Below, piece after piece: positions 13,594 to 24,501 of a stretch of DNA of 64,000 nt. Numbering within the stretch: the stretch's first letter is position 1; each line of letters begins with the position of its first letter. The position numbers and the translations under genes were made by a program. The stretch lies in contig OU612071.1 in assembly GCA_914767715.1 (NCBI GenBank), forward strand, positions 23,619,681-23,683,680. The letters are read 5' to 3'. Below the pieces are notes generated by a model. It did not search any database, was not told the origin of the DNA, and saw nothing but the letters and a program-made list of their open reading frames with translations. The stretch comes from Membranipora membranacea. Taxonomy: Eukaryota; Bryozoa; Gymnolaemata; Cheilostomatida; Membraniporidae.

Positions 13594-13798
13594 GTTGTTT
13601 TCATTCCAAGATAGTTCCCCCACTTCACCCTTAGAATTAATTTTACTCTTTTATCACCTTTGGCCAATTTCATAAGACAATTGGTTAATTCAGAGTATCA
13701 AATCACAGCTGATTGTTTTTCAATTAGCAGGTCATTTTAGCGTCAAAATAATTCATTGCAAGGGTGATGTAGGGGAACTATCTCAGAATCAAAACAAC
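13594..13798. repeat. foldback element, arms of about 38 bp
   Basis: The left end around 13594-13632 (GATAGTTCCCCCACTTCACC region) is matched in inverse orientation at 13760-13798 (GGTGATGTAGGGGAACTATC), about 30 of 36 positions identical. The total length is about 205 bp and there is no coding sequence, as in a MITE. Confidence 0.65.
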
Positions 13799-13799
13799 G

Positions 13800-13835
13800 C
13801 TATAATAGTAATAGTAATAGTAATAATAATAGCAT
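13800..13835. repeat. TAA/TAG trinucleotide microsatellite
   Basis: A run of ATAGTA and ATAATA units directly abutting the right end of the foldback element. Confidence 0.85.
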
Positions 13836-15145
13836 AGTCATTTCCACCCTTGTGCTCAGACAATGAAGAAGTTCATCACTTACAAACCTTCAGCCAGAAA
13901 TAATTCTACTGCGATCGGATATTTATACTTCTCTTAACATATACTTTATTCTTCTCCAGTTGATTCCAAGATCTGCTCTGGACTCAGGTAATTTTCATTA
14001 ATTTACGGTATGTTCATTCTCATAAGATAACAGTAAATGGCGCAATTATGCAATTTAAGTCCAGCTAAGGTGATGGTATGAAGTAGTCTTCATTTTCGAG
14101 CTCCATATTGCTACTAAAACAACTCATAAATGAATCGATCTAGATTATGATCTAATTAATGATTTTTGGGCAGCTAAGGTGGTGATTCCAAGCTTCAGTA
14201 TGAAACAAACTCAAAGTCCACAGAGATGTTCATATAAGAGATTTTATGAGCTTGACTGGAAGGCGCGTGAATTTCATTCACTTTCAAAATTGGCATGATA
14301 TTAGAAATATGATTCGTAGGCATTGCTAGTGGAAAGGCGAACTAGAAAAGTAATGATTGATTGATAAACTGAATGGGGTTATGTAACGGAATTTTTGCAC
14401 ATGACACTCTGTTGCTGGCAGACTAGGACAGTAGTGATTCTATAAATGAATTCTACTATGTAGGCACTACAAATGCACCAACTTCCGTTTTGAAAAAGTG
14501 TCATCAAATTCTTATACTCTCGACAGGGCCTAAAAACTGCGCAGATTTTCGAAAACACAAGTTTTTTAAACCCAGATATCTCAGTTTGTATTCCTCCCAG
14601 AGACTTGAGATTTTGACAGGAAATAGAAAACATCCGTGCGCACCTTGTGCAATCACGAAAAAGTCCGAACACTTCACGCAAAACAAAGGTAAGCATGTCT
14701 GAACTTTGGTCTCAAATTATTGCACAAATTTTCATAATAAAACTGAATATGCATTCTTCACTAACCATTATCTGATAAGATCAAAGATTTCTGATTCTGT
14801 TGATGTGTATGAATTGTCATGTAGCTATATGGAACTGCTTGCAATCTTTGTTTTAAAATTCCATGTTTCATCAACACAGATTTTTTCAAGAAAAATTCAG
14901 CATGGCCACTGCTGTGATCTGATTGGTCCATTTTTGTAAACAAATGATGCATGAGTAGTAGTTTCACTTTGGCTTAAGATAAAGTTTGTGTTGCTGATGC
15001 TGATGGATTTTTATTGACCGATACCTTTTATCTCACTAAACATAATCATAGCTATATAGTTTAGGGATTAAATAGTGCATTGTGAACCGTGAATGCCAAT
15101 CAAATGAATCATCATCAGATATTGATTCATGTATTGTCATAGCAT

Positions 15146-15277
15146 CATAGAGTTATCCCCCTAGAGCTATGACTCATTGACTAATAGCATTGCGTTTCCT
15201 GTGGAGGCGTGTGTATGGTGTCAGCCATATTTGATTTGGGGAGCAACACATAAACATTCCATTGTGCTCTATAGTTG
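15146..15277 (+). repeat. left terminal inverted repeat of the THAP element
   Basis: The outer 30 bp match the right end almost perfectly. Inner homology is interrupted by small indels but continues to the CTATAG near 15272. Confidence 0.8.
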
Positions 15278-16798
15278 TGGTACCAAATTTATGGATTTCT
15301 CTGGGGTCTTCTTTTCTGATCTCAACATTTGATGAACCCAGGCATAGATTGAAGAACCCAGGTAAATAACAAAGATCTTCTAGCTGTATTTGTATGATTT
15401 GGAACTGATGTTGAGTAAAATATATAGATGTTTCAGTGAAGCATGGTCTTGGGTGGAAAAAAAAGTGTAACTGGAAGACAAGGTAGGTGCATAAATCTTG
15501 CATATTCTGAGAAGCTGAGTTGTTTCCTATCACATCACATACACTAAAACATTCTCATTCTGCCTTTAATTGGACTTGTGATTTGCAGAATCGTTATTTG
15601 TTTGGATAGCAAGCATGCGTTCTTCATTTTCAATTTCATTCTTCATTCAATGTTGTTGTTGTCCAGCATTCCTATCCCCCCCCTGATCCCATCTGTTTGC
15701 CTTTCTACTATCTTTTTTTCAGCTAACCCTGCATAATTGCAAGACTGAGTGTAGAAAGACCAATAGAATGGATATCATTGTCAGACTGGGCAAGTTATCG
15801 CTATCACATCACTATCACATCGCTCAAAATTATCACTCACTTGGTGTTTCAATTAGAGAAAATCATTCCCAAAACCACTCTGAATGTATATAGTTCCATC
15901 AAGTGACTGAGCGATCTGAAAGCGAGACCCCTAGCAGGTGTCGCTCACTCAGTGAGTGAGCGATAAGATTGCGATTTTGGCTGTTTCTAATTGAAAGTCC
16001 CCCCAGCTAGTCAAATATATAACATAATTGGCATATTTGTGTGTATTCATTTATTTCTTTCTGCAGCTAAGACAGTTTTGGATTACCCACATTCACTGTG
16101 CAGTGAACTGATTCAACTCTTCAATTCATTCATCTAAAAGATTCCACTGGTGAGTTTTTTTATATTATAATTTACAATGAATTATTTATGTACTATTACT
16201 CGAAACACTTATCATGGGCACTGGGCAAATTTTACACCAACTTTTGCTGCCATAAATCTTAGATCTTATTACCTTTTTCTGGGCTTCAGACTTAGTGCTT
16301 TTTTCTCTTTAGAAGCATAAGGCCATGGGCTCCTCACATGCAAAATAGCCAAGTAGCATCGCACTAACCCAGATGCCCTAAGAACAAGTACTAAGATATA
16401 GCTAAGATCCATGGCAGCAAAATTTGGTGTAAAATTGAGTTTTGCAGGCACCTGTGGGTTTGATTCCCGTCCAGTGGTTTAGTGCCCCTCAAAAAACCAC
16501 CACCAATCAACAAGAGAAGTTGTGTCTTTTGTTGGTTGCTTGTGATGGGGGGGGGGGGGGCTGTTTGGTGGGCGCTCGACCACTGGTGGGGGACCAAACC
16601 TTCAATGGTACCAATGACTGTTATTTTGTACTCTTTGCATTTGTCAGAGCAGAGCTTTAGAATTCAAGGGCACCAAAAACGTAACAGTATCATTCAGGCC
16701 AATCAATAGACTCACGGATGTATTACCACTAGCGTTTTTGTGTAGTTATTGAATCAGACTTGAATACATAATCAAATAATAATCGTTGTTACGATGCA

Positions 16799-17490
16799 TT
16801 GTTATTTAGATTTCCACTGAAAGACCCTGAGCTAACCAAAATATTGGTGGTTGCGACGAAGAGAGAGGGCTTCAATGCTGAGAAGTCGACAAAATTGTGC
16901 TCCGACCATTTTAAAGATAGTGATTACGCCGTAGTGCCGAGACAGTCATATCTAAACCTGATGCCGTTCCTTCAGTGGTCACTTTTCCAGCACATCTTAT
17001 GTGCCGAAGCTTTGGTTGAGAAACGAGGTCACTGTGTCTTAGATCATGACTATCAAAGTCACATCAGTAACAAATCCACACAGTAACTGAACATAAAGGA
17101 TGGCGGTGGCCTTGTGGCTGTCCCACAGTCTGTGAATAATATTATAAAGCGGTGTGAGTCCATCATAGAACTATATGTCGATCAGAAATTTCTACGTAAA
17201 GAAAATCACATAAATCTGTTTGTGGCTTTGTTATTCCGCAGTGTAATTGTAGAAAATCCTCTGTCATTATTTCCCTCCCAAAGCTCACAGCTATGAGTAA
17301 ATTTTACTCCTAGCTGTGCGAGGATAGTTTGTATCACAGCAAACAGTTGATCAGGGAAATAGCCAGAAAATATTTTGATATTCGTATAGAGCACTATGTA
17401 AAGCATAACAACAAAACAGTTATTCATGGGAGTAAGGGAAAGGATCAATCAAAGTTGAGTGGTCTTGGTGTATTTAAACATAATAATATA
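16799..17490 (+). pseudogene. THAP-domain transposase remnant
   Basis: The frame from 16799 gives FRFPLKDPEL, then KREGF, then STKLCSDHFKDSDY. This is the middle and C-terminal half of a THAP zinc finger, including the C-x2-H pair. The N-terminal C-x2-4-C pair would lie in an upstream exon I cannot locate, and the usual tryptophan after the FPLKDPEL block is not there. Downstream fragments (17114-17296; then CEDSLYHSKQLIREIARKYF and SKLSGLGVFKH to about 17490) resemble the C-terminal region of THAP transposases but lie in shifted frames. It sits inside matching terminal inverted repeats, so it is the element's own transposase, long dead. Confidence 0.7.
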
Positions 17491-17730
17491 TAGTCTTGCA
17501 TAATGCACTCTGCTTGTAATCTGATATTATCTAATCCAATTTGTTTTATGTTTATGATCTATTTCATTATTGTCTATGAATTAAAATATTATATCTGTGT
17601 ATCAGTCTGTGCTTGATAGGAGCAATGGAATACATTTATGGAAGAAGCATCTATCTATCTTCTTTCTAGCATCAATGCTAAATCTTAAAAAGCTAACTCC
17701 TCACCATAGAATTATATTTTGTTCAACAGT

Positions 17731-17840
17731 CTATAGTGATTTGTTTATATGTTGCTACACAAATCCAATATGGCCGCCGGATACACATGCCTCCACAGGA
17801 AGTAAACATTGAGTCATAGCTCTAGGGGGATAACTCTATG
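17731..17840 (-). repeat. right terminal inverted repeat of the THAP element
   Basis: Inverse copy of the left end; ends with GGGGGATAACTCTATG at 17840. Flanking 8-mers do not match those of the left end. Confidence 0.8.
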
Positions 17841-17904
17841 GCTGGGATAGGTCATGTATACATAATTGATTAATAATATTTAAATACAAATAGTAGGCCT
17901 ATCT

Positions 17905-18085
17905 CTCAGACACTCAGCTGAGTGAGACTCAGCTGAGTCAGACTGAGGTAAGTGAGAGTGACTCAGCTGAGTGAGACACAGCTGACTCAGTGATTGTGTC
18001 TCAATGAGCTGAGTCTCGCTAAGCTGAGTGAAACTGAGCTGAGAACAGACTCAGCTGAGTTACAAACAGTCTGAGACTGTTTGTT
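17905..18085. repeat. cluster of CTCAGCTGAG / TGAGTCAG palindromic units
   Basis: Around a dozen imperfect repeats built from CTCAGCTGAG, ACTCAGCTGAGTGAGA and related words. Each core is self-complementary, so the tract can fold in many ways. It may be a degenerate minisatellite. CAGCTG is an E-box-type word and TGAGTCA an AP-1-type word, but regulatory function here is only a guess. Confidence 0.75.
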
Positions 18086-18489
18086 ACACAACTTTTTTTT
18101 TTAAAGCTGTATTTAGGCATATGACATCATATGTCTAGAGGGGGAACAGGGAGTAACGATTGTTATAGGATGGGATCTTGGCTAGGCTGTGTTTTAACTG
18201 CCCTGCCAACTAACATCATTTGAGGGACAGTTTAAAAACGGGATTTCTTGGTGGTCTTTTTCAGATAAAAATTTTACGTGCAAGCGTTCTCCCCAGGTCA
18301 TATCTTATTGGGTCAATTCCACTAAGCTATCACTCAGTTGTCAATACTGCTATCAAACACAGCTACTGTTTATCTCAGCATTTATTTAGTCTATCTTTAT
18401 CGCACTGTTTTGCGAGCCTGCTTGTTACTGCTTGGTTGTGCGTTGGTCTTTGTTGGTGTTCTTGTTTGAGTTGAGACTTTGTTTATTTG

Positions 18490-18514
18490 GACAGTAACAC
18501 CCATCACAGCGTAA
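18490..18514 (+). repeat. inverted repeat, 5' partner, flanking the transposase-like gene
   Basis: ACAGTAACACCCATCACAGC followed by GTAA, just before the start codon. Its inverse partner lies at 21518-21542 (TTACGCTGTGATGAGTTACA). The 13 innermost bases are identical and the outer part is offset by a 2-bp indel. Confidence 0.55.
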
Positions 18515-18515
18515 T

Positions 18516-21185
18516 ATGTCTCGTATCACAGCTGACGAATTAGTTGATATGTATAAAGTAGATTCTAATAGTAGTGTAGATCATGTATGTAATGGACATG
18601 CAGTTTACTTAGTTAAACACCAAAGTTATCAAGGTGCTCATGAGGCTCTTAGTAGTATAAATGTTACTTATAGTAAAAATATTAGTGATCTTAGAGTTTT
18701 GTTCAAAACTTATCAGCACTTAAATAAGAGTAGACAGAGAGCCAACGGTAAAAAAGTTTTAATTGAGTTCCTTTCTTCCAGATATTGTAGTAGTTCCGCT
18801 AGTTCTAGTAGTAGCTGTTCTAGTGTAGTCGATTCGGTTTCATCTCGTGATCAAAGAAGGGAGCAAGTAAAAATATCTAGTCTAACAAAACAGGTCATTG
18901 ATTTGGAAACTGAAAATGCTAAATTGGTCAAGAATTTGGGAGAACTTGAAACTAAGCTAAACGTGACAGCAACAAAATATAGATCCTGACAATGCAAATA
19001 CTTCAAAAAAATCTAAGGACAGGCTAAAGAAACAGTTTGAGTCAGCTAAAGAGGAAATTAAAAAAATGAAAAATTGTGTGGTTAAAAAAACAGCTAGAGT
19101 TCATGAAAGTAAAGTAGTGCTAAAAAGAAAATCTGATCAGTCCCTCTCTCAGTCACAAGCTAAAGTTAAAAAGTTAAGTGCGAGTTTAAAGTCCTATGAT
19201 CACGAGATTAGTAAGTTAGATGAGGATTTGGAGGATTTGAAGAAGGCAATCACGCGGGTCGAGACAACGCTCCCCGGAGGCAAGTACAATGAAAGTCTTA
19301 GGAAAACGGTATACTATTGTAGCCGTAAACAGGTGCCTGTGTGTCATATTAGTAGTGTTGTTCAGTTTGTTTGTGAAAACTTGTGTGAGGTTGCTCCTAC
19401 CTCTCTTCCTAGTGTGTCAACTGTTTGTAATATGAGTAATGAGATGAGGTGTATTGCAATGGAGCAGGCTGTTAGTGTTATTCTTGAGTCAGAGCATGTG
19501 AATTTAGGATGGGATGCAACTTCAATCAATGAGAAACACATAAATGAGGTACATATAAATGCTTATGGAAAGTCCTTTTTGCTCGATGTCGGCCAGTTGG
19601 CTTCAGGTACAGCAGATGATTACATGAATCACATTAAATATGCTATTGAAGAATCTGCTAGTATCTACGGTAAGCTTCATAAAATAGATGTTAGTCAAGT
19701 TGTGTCTCAGATTAAAAGTAAAATCACCTCAACAATCAGCGATAGAGCTATTGTAAATCATGCAGTAATAAGAAAGCTAGAGGATTATTTGGGTCATAGT
19801 ATCCCATCGATAGTTTGGCAATTGGTTTCAGAAAGTTATGTAAGGATTTTGAGGAGGAGAAGTCTTATAAAGGTACCCTATTTGGTAAAGAAGCATATGT
19901 TGTAAGGTTAGTTCAAACTATTTCAAAACTCAAGTTAAAACAAGGGAAGGGAGATCCATCGACTTTTAGTGCCTTTTTTGCGGAAACTAGACAAGAATCT
20001 AATAGTAAGGTATGTAGGTAACAGATTTCACATATTCTTTTATTTGTGTGGTAGTATATTTCATCTCAGATCCCAGCTCAGAGAGTTTTTGAAAGATTTT
20101 TGTGTCAAAAGTGTAGATTACCGTACTAGTATTATAAATGATATGGATTCCGATATTATTGTAAAGGAGCTTGAAGTTGGTGGCTTGCTTGGTAAAACTG
20201 TGACAGGGCCATGGATGAAGGCAATGTATAGGAAGAAAGAAATGGTGAATCTGGACTGCTGTGGACTCCTACAATGTGTTGTCCGTAATCTAAGAGAGCT
20301 AATTGATGACCCCAGTAAATTATGGAATTATGGAAGTTCAACTGTTTTGATTTTGATAACCCCGACGATGATCTTGTGCATGATTCTTTAGCATCTGGCA
20401 CCCCTGATGATATTAGCCTTGACCTAGCGAAAAGAGCAGCAGAGGTATTTCTAAAAGTTGTAGAGAGGCAAGCATCCAGGTATCCAGTCGGCGGGGAGCT
20501 AACATTATTGAGTGATGTAGATAGAGCGCAGGTTAGTAGTGCCCCCGCCGATAACATTGTTGCAGAGAGTATTCTAGGACTTACTGATTGGCTAATGCGC
20601 AAGTGCTCCAATGCTTCGAGTTCTTATGTCGCTTCTAAAACTATGTTTGCTATAAATAATACTGCTGATTACCTAGATAAATCAAATGTTGATATAATGC
20701 TGGCTGTTAAATTATCTAGAGAGCTAAAAGAGAGGTCAAAGGTTCAGGAGCATGATGTTTGTTTAGAGATTCAAAGGCGAATGCATGTAAAGGGTCAGGA
20801 GCGCAGTAATGCAAATAGGAATAAATTTACTAGAGGAGTTAAAGACTGTATTCAGGATGCTGCCAAATTTAGTAGTAAGGTCAAGGAGCTTAGGCCAGAT
20901 GTTTCTGATGAAAAGCTAAATAGAGCCCTTATGTATGTATCTGACCCCCATTGTTTAGCTGGTGAAGAGTTTGTTTGGATTTGGAATGAGGAAAATGGAG
21001 ATGCTAAGAGATGGAATTATAAAGTAGAAAAGAAAATTGTGAAGAATAAAAAAATCCAGTTTGAGGCTGCGTATTGGGATAGTGATGGATCATTTGATCA
21101 GGCCGATGACATAACATTTGATTTGCTTGGATTTGTTGTTGATGTAGTTGAAGGAGATGTAATATTTTGTGAAATCGCCCCTTAA
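18516..21185 (+). pseudogene. transposase-like protein with WDAT / SDRA / GNRF motifs, broken
   Basis: The reading frame starts at the ATG at 18516 and is picked up in order by 19066-19905, 19815-20021, 19969-20391 and 20322-21185; the switches are frameshifts, because no splice signals separate the pieces. Segments in order: N-terminal domain, Ser-rich linker and coiled coil (DLETENAKLVKNLGELETK); a core with GWDATSI, DVGQLASGTADDY and TISDRAIVNHAV; a PIDSLAIGFRKLCKDFEEE segment in the second frame; then VGNRFHIFFYLCGSIF, LLGKTVTGPWM and a C-terminal domain ending at 21183. This order matches a widespread animal family of uncharacterised transposase-like proteins, where the two Asp motifs suggest an RNase-H-fold core. 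At least four frame breaks make this copy inactive. Inverted repeats flank it (18490, 21518). I do not know the superfamily name. Confidence 0.65.
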
Positions 21186-21403
21186 AGAATAGTACCCCCT
21201 TCCCCCAGGGAAAAGAACCCTCCCCTTAAGGAGTTTACAGCAGTCAGGTCCTGGAATTTGTTAAACTCTCAAACCACCATCATCAGCCTTCTATTTTTAT
21301 ATTTATTTCTATCATTTACTGTAACTGCATGCATGTATAAACACTCCAGCCTTTCCATGCCATGTGGTGTGCTAGTAAAAGGCTGTTGAGTTAGTATTAA
21401 CAA

Positions 21404-21470
21404 AACATTATAAATGTAACATAACATTATAAATGTAACATAACATTATAAGTGTAACATAACATTGTAA
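21404..21470 (+). repeat. short tandem repeat, unit about 18 bp
   Basis: Three to four copies of AACATTATAAATGTAACAT-like units after the end of the broken transposase-like gene, in its likely 3' non-coding part. Confidence 0.8.
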
Positions 21471-21517
21471 ATATTTTTATTTTTTATAACATTGTATATA
21501 GAGAAGACATTAAATAC

Positions 21518-21542
21518 TTACGCTGTGATGAGTTACACTGTC
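21518..21542 (-). repeat. inverted repeat, 3' partner, flanking the transposase-like gene
   Basis: Inverse partner of 18490-18514. The pair brackets the broken gene and may be subterminal parts of the element's ends; I could not extend the match outward. Confidence 0.55.
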
Positions 21543-21639
21543 AATCAGAGAAAGCGACTGTATTTAACACCAAACAGTCGGGATAGAGGCCGAGATATCA
21601 AGCTTAAAAAGCGAGGTGTCTTGGGGCTGGTTATTTTTT

Positions 21640-21692
21640 CATGCCATTGAAGTCGAAAACTTATGTCATAAGCCTTAGACTTCAATGACATG
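21640..21692. repeat. hairpin with 15-bp arms
   Basis: CATGCCATTGAAGTC (21640-21654) pairs with GACTTCAATGACATG (21678-21692) with one mismatch around a 23-nt loop. It lies between the transposase-like gene and the SGNH gene, where it could be a terminator-like or replication-slip structure. Confidence 0.7.
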
Positions 21693-21784
21693 CAACCAGT
21701 CGGGTACTTTTTTTTTAAATTCTTTCTATCACTTGACGAAAATACCTTGAATTCTCAAACTATCAATTTTACATTTTAGATAAA

Positions 21785-22757
21785 ATGAAGCACGTTATCA
21801 TTATTGGACACTCTTTCATATCAAGACTAGAGCGGTATATCAGGGTAAGTTAGCTGTAGTTTAGTACCAGTAAGTCGTCCATTCATCTACCTAAGAGGAT
21901 TAAATTTTTTTGCAGAAGTTACATAGCTAAATTTAATGGAAGCTGACATTGACTCACCCTCTTTACTTTAATAATACGCTACCAAATTAGCTCACAAAGA
22001 ATTAAGTGCTAGCTGACATTAAATCATCCACCAACTAGCTAAACTAAACTCAAGCTAATATTTACTCTCCGACACAATTGTGATAGTCTTGTGAGATTTT
22101 ATGGTATATATTCAAACTTGACGCTTTATTACCAAACAATTTTCCTTTAAAGGACGGTAAAGCGACCTGGGAGTGGCCCACGCCTATACACACCAGCCAG
22201 ATTGGGATCAGTGGGGCAAGGACTGGCCGGATACCAGTAAGTTACAGCTGAAATGACTTCTAATAAATATGATGAAACTGAAAAATAACCGACTGCAACG
22301 TAAGTCTTACAAATATTTTCTTTAGAACTAAAAAGGATTTTTTCTGTTATAGGTGCCAGCAATCAGACAGGATGTGATTGTAGTGCAATGTGGAGGGAAT
22401 GATCTGGGTGGCAATGCCAATCCAGAGAGAGTAGCAGATACCCTTTTTGAAAGATTTCTCTACGCGGCACCTTTGGTCGTACTCTGTACTGAAATAGTTC
22501 GCGCGGAGGGGTCTTTCATTAAGCATCATCAAGTCCCGGCCAATTTTTTTGAACATCTACAGCGGTTCAATGCAAGGCTGGAGGAGAGATGTGCTGGAGC
22601 ATCTCACGTTATTTTGTGGCGCCATACCCTCAAGTTAACAGACATTAGCGGGGATGGCGTCCACCTTAATGACCGTGGGATGTTCCGGTTCTTCCTCTCC
22701 ATAAGGCAAGCTGTATGCACTGCTGTAGATGTTCAAAGTCAATTGGCCGGGCATTGA
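21785..22757 (+). CDS. small SGNH/GDSL-type hydrolase, three exons, apparently intact
   Basis: Exons 21785-21844, 22153-22236 and 22353-22757 join in phase 0 at both introns (GTAAGT donors) and encode 182 residues. The N-terminus HVIIIGHSFISRL has the block I Gly-x-Ser nucleophile. IGISGARTG at the end of exon 2 fits block II, VVQCGGNDLGG is block III with its Gly-x-Asn-Asp, and GDGVHLNDRG near the C-terminus supplies the Asp-x-x-His pair. SGNH enzymes are esterases or lipases acting on ester bonds; the substrate here is unknown. At 182 residues it is at the compact end of the fold. No signal peptide is visible, so a cytosolic enzyme is likely. Related SGNH domains occur inside several retroelements (Ngaro-type and CR1-type), and the next gene upstream is a dead transposase, so a mobile origin is possible. 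No lesion seen. Confidence 0.75.
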
Positions 22758-24136
22758 TTCACTATTATTTTTTTATTTCATTTTCTATTTTTGTATTCAT
22801 ATTCTATTTTTGTAACCAATACTCTATTTTTGTAACCCTTGGTCTAATTGTTTCATAATTAATTTAACTACTATCTGTGGGTTGAAACTGCCACCCAGAT
22901 CCCCTCTGCATTGCACTCCAGCGTTATGGCTCGGAGATTCTTGCATACAGAGACACAAACTCAGAGGATGTGACGATAATCTTACCTTCAGCACGCAGCT
23001 TCAAAATGACAATCAATTTACATTTCTAAATTTCATATTCATGCAACTATAACTCGGAGATAAATTTATTCTCTGATCCTACTGGAGGAGCTCTTAATGT
23101 TGATTGTTCCAGTTCTCAATAACCCTCGGGTTCACAGAGGTTAATGTATCCTCTGATATAGAGAAATTTAGAGACATACTTTAATCTAATGCGTCACAAG
23201 CTTTTAATCCTAAAACAATATTCATTTTTCAAATATCGTCACAAAATTCATAGAGGTCTTACTCTGATCCCAATCTGGCTGGTGTGTATAGGTGGTGTGG
23301 TATAAATAAATCAATTATAATCATAGAAACTATAATCACAATCATAATGGTATGTCCTTCAATGCTTTATAAAGGAGAATTGTTATAGTAGTAGGCTACT
23401 ACAGCAGTGCCTGCGCATCAGAATCACCTTACGCAATGACTGCACAACGTCACACTGCACTTTTTTTTGCTTCTGCCTGGAGCCTCATATTGTAATTTTC
23501 AGATGATAATTTTTACTGCCAAAATGAAAATGAATTTTGGATTTGCTTGGCTCATATTGCTCTCAGTGCAAAATTAAAAATATATTTGGAAATTTCACAC
23601 CTAGAGCTTTCCAATGGTGCCATTTTCGAGTTGACCCGATCATTTTGAAAAAAATCCTTTGTAGTGCCTACAATATTGATGAAGTTAATATTTTATTTTG
23701 GAGCCAAATACTCCTGATTTATCTATCCAATTTATTTGCTGTGAGATGCAAGTACTATTATAAAAAAACAGTTATTTGCGTAGAAAAGCAATAATCCATG
23801 GACACAGTCCCCAAACAGGACATGCATATACATTTATCTAATTTTGGGTGTTTTTGACATACCATGTGGCTTGAGTTTAGGTTTTAGGGTGCCACATGTG
23901 ATTTTCCTTTTCTTCTTGGATGGAGTTGTGACACAGTCTTCTTGGCTAGCAGGAATATGTAAAGCCAATAATTTGCTAGATACAATTTTCCCGCTGATTA
24001 TATCATATCGTTTATGACTTGATAATCCCAGATTGTTGATTTGAGTATCATCCAATGTGGTTCACTCTAATATACAGCACAACTGATTTCATATTTCAGA
24101 CTGCAAAGGGTTCTTGTTTGAAGGTAATTGATGGTT
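22758..24136. other. intergenic stretch between SGNH gene and gypsy element
   Basis: No gene I can support. It contains an inverted copy of part of SGNH exon 2 (23264-23292). Open frames at 23537-23794 and 23834-24055 show no recognisable family. Confidence 0.45.
23264..23292 (-). repeat. 29-bp inverted copy of part of SGNH exon 2
   Basis: CTGATCCCAATCTGGCTGGT and the following TGTGTATAGG are the exact reverse complement of 22183-22211 inside exon 2 of the SGNH gene. The two lie about 1.05 kb apart. Confidence 0.85.
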
Positions 24137-24141
24137 GATAC

Positions 24142-24351
24142 TGTAGTGTATTCAACTTAGATGAGATATGCTGAGGTGTCCAGTATTGGTACAACTCCTT
24201 TGTCTTCTCTCATTCTCTTCTCCTCTCTAAGCCAGTGTCATTATTATTGCCTCTTTCCTGCGCATTCCCGGATGTAGCCTGAGTTCTTATGCAGCACTCT
24301 TATCTGTCTTTCCCTATTTACTACCGGCAGTCTATTATACCTTGCACTACA
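24142..24351 (-). repeat. 3' LTR of the gypsy element
   Basis: 210 bp, TGTAGTG...CACTACA. Same length as the other LTR and six base differences by direct comparison. Confidence 0.95.
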
Positions 24352-24366
24352 TCCTCCTCTCTTTCT
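24352..24366 (-). other. polypurine tract of the gypsy element
   Basis: On the - strand the sequence immediately before the 3' LTR reads GAAAGAGAGGAGGA, the expected primer for plus-strand synthesis. Confidence 0.85.
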
Positions 24367-24501
24367 ATATTGTTATTGATAGTCCTTGTTGTGGGTAATA
24401 TAACCGATTCCGAAGTCCTGGTAGTAGAAATCTATATAGTGTATAAGTGTTCCTGTCTAATATCCCTTAGACCTTGATTCTAGTATTCTTCTTACTCGTA
24501 T

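Larger units (their letters stand above)
12851..15145. other. intergenic region after the EGF/propeller gene
   Basis: Contains the foldback 13594-13798 and a TAA/TAG microsatellite. A short splice-bordered stretch (13962-13987) might be an exon, but nothing joins it in phase. Overlapping open frames on both strands at 14379-14967 show no family resemblance and look like chance. Confidence 0.4.
15146..17840 (+). mobile_element. decayed THAP-type DNA transposon with long terminal inverted repeats
   Basis: Both ends carry CATAGAGTTATCCCCCTAGA followed by GCTATGACTCA in inverse orientation, and the similarity continues inward for about 110-130 bp (shared TTCCTGTGGAGGC, TGTGTAT, GCCATAT, AGCAACA). 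The interior holds the remains of a THAP-domain protein (16799-17490). THAP domains occur in P-element-like and Kolobok transposases; CAT-starting ends recall P elements. The 8-bp flanks (15138-15145 and 17841-17848) do not match, so a P-like 8-bp duplication is not preserved. About 2.7 kb long and coding-defective, it could not move on its own. Confidence 0.75.
17841..18515. other. non-coding stretch with a palindrome cluster
   Basis: Between the THAP element and the broken transposase-like gene. Apart from the CTCAGCTGAG cluster (17905-18085) I see a pyrimidine-rich 250-bp stretch that could be leader sequence of the next gene, and no exon. Confidence 0.5.

Noticed and set aside
14379-14967. 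Overlapping open frames on both strands
   Set aside because: Neither strand shows motifs, splice signals or bias; mutual shadows in one AT-moderate stretch.
15174-15533. 119-codon - strand open frame
   Set aside because: It overlaps the left inverted repeat of the THAP element and is not repeated in the right one.
16066-16136. Terminal exon after CTGCAG ending in TAA
   Set aside because: Borders look fair, but nothing upstream joins it in phase and it lies inside the THAP element.
15138-17848. 8-bp target duplication of the THAP element
   Set aside because: Flanks CATAGCAT and GCTGGGAT agree at only about half of the positions.
20156-20611. 151-codon - strand open frame
   Set aside because: Antisense shadow of the transposase-like gene.
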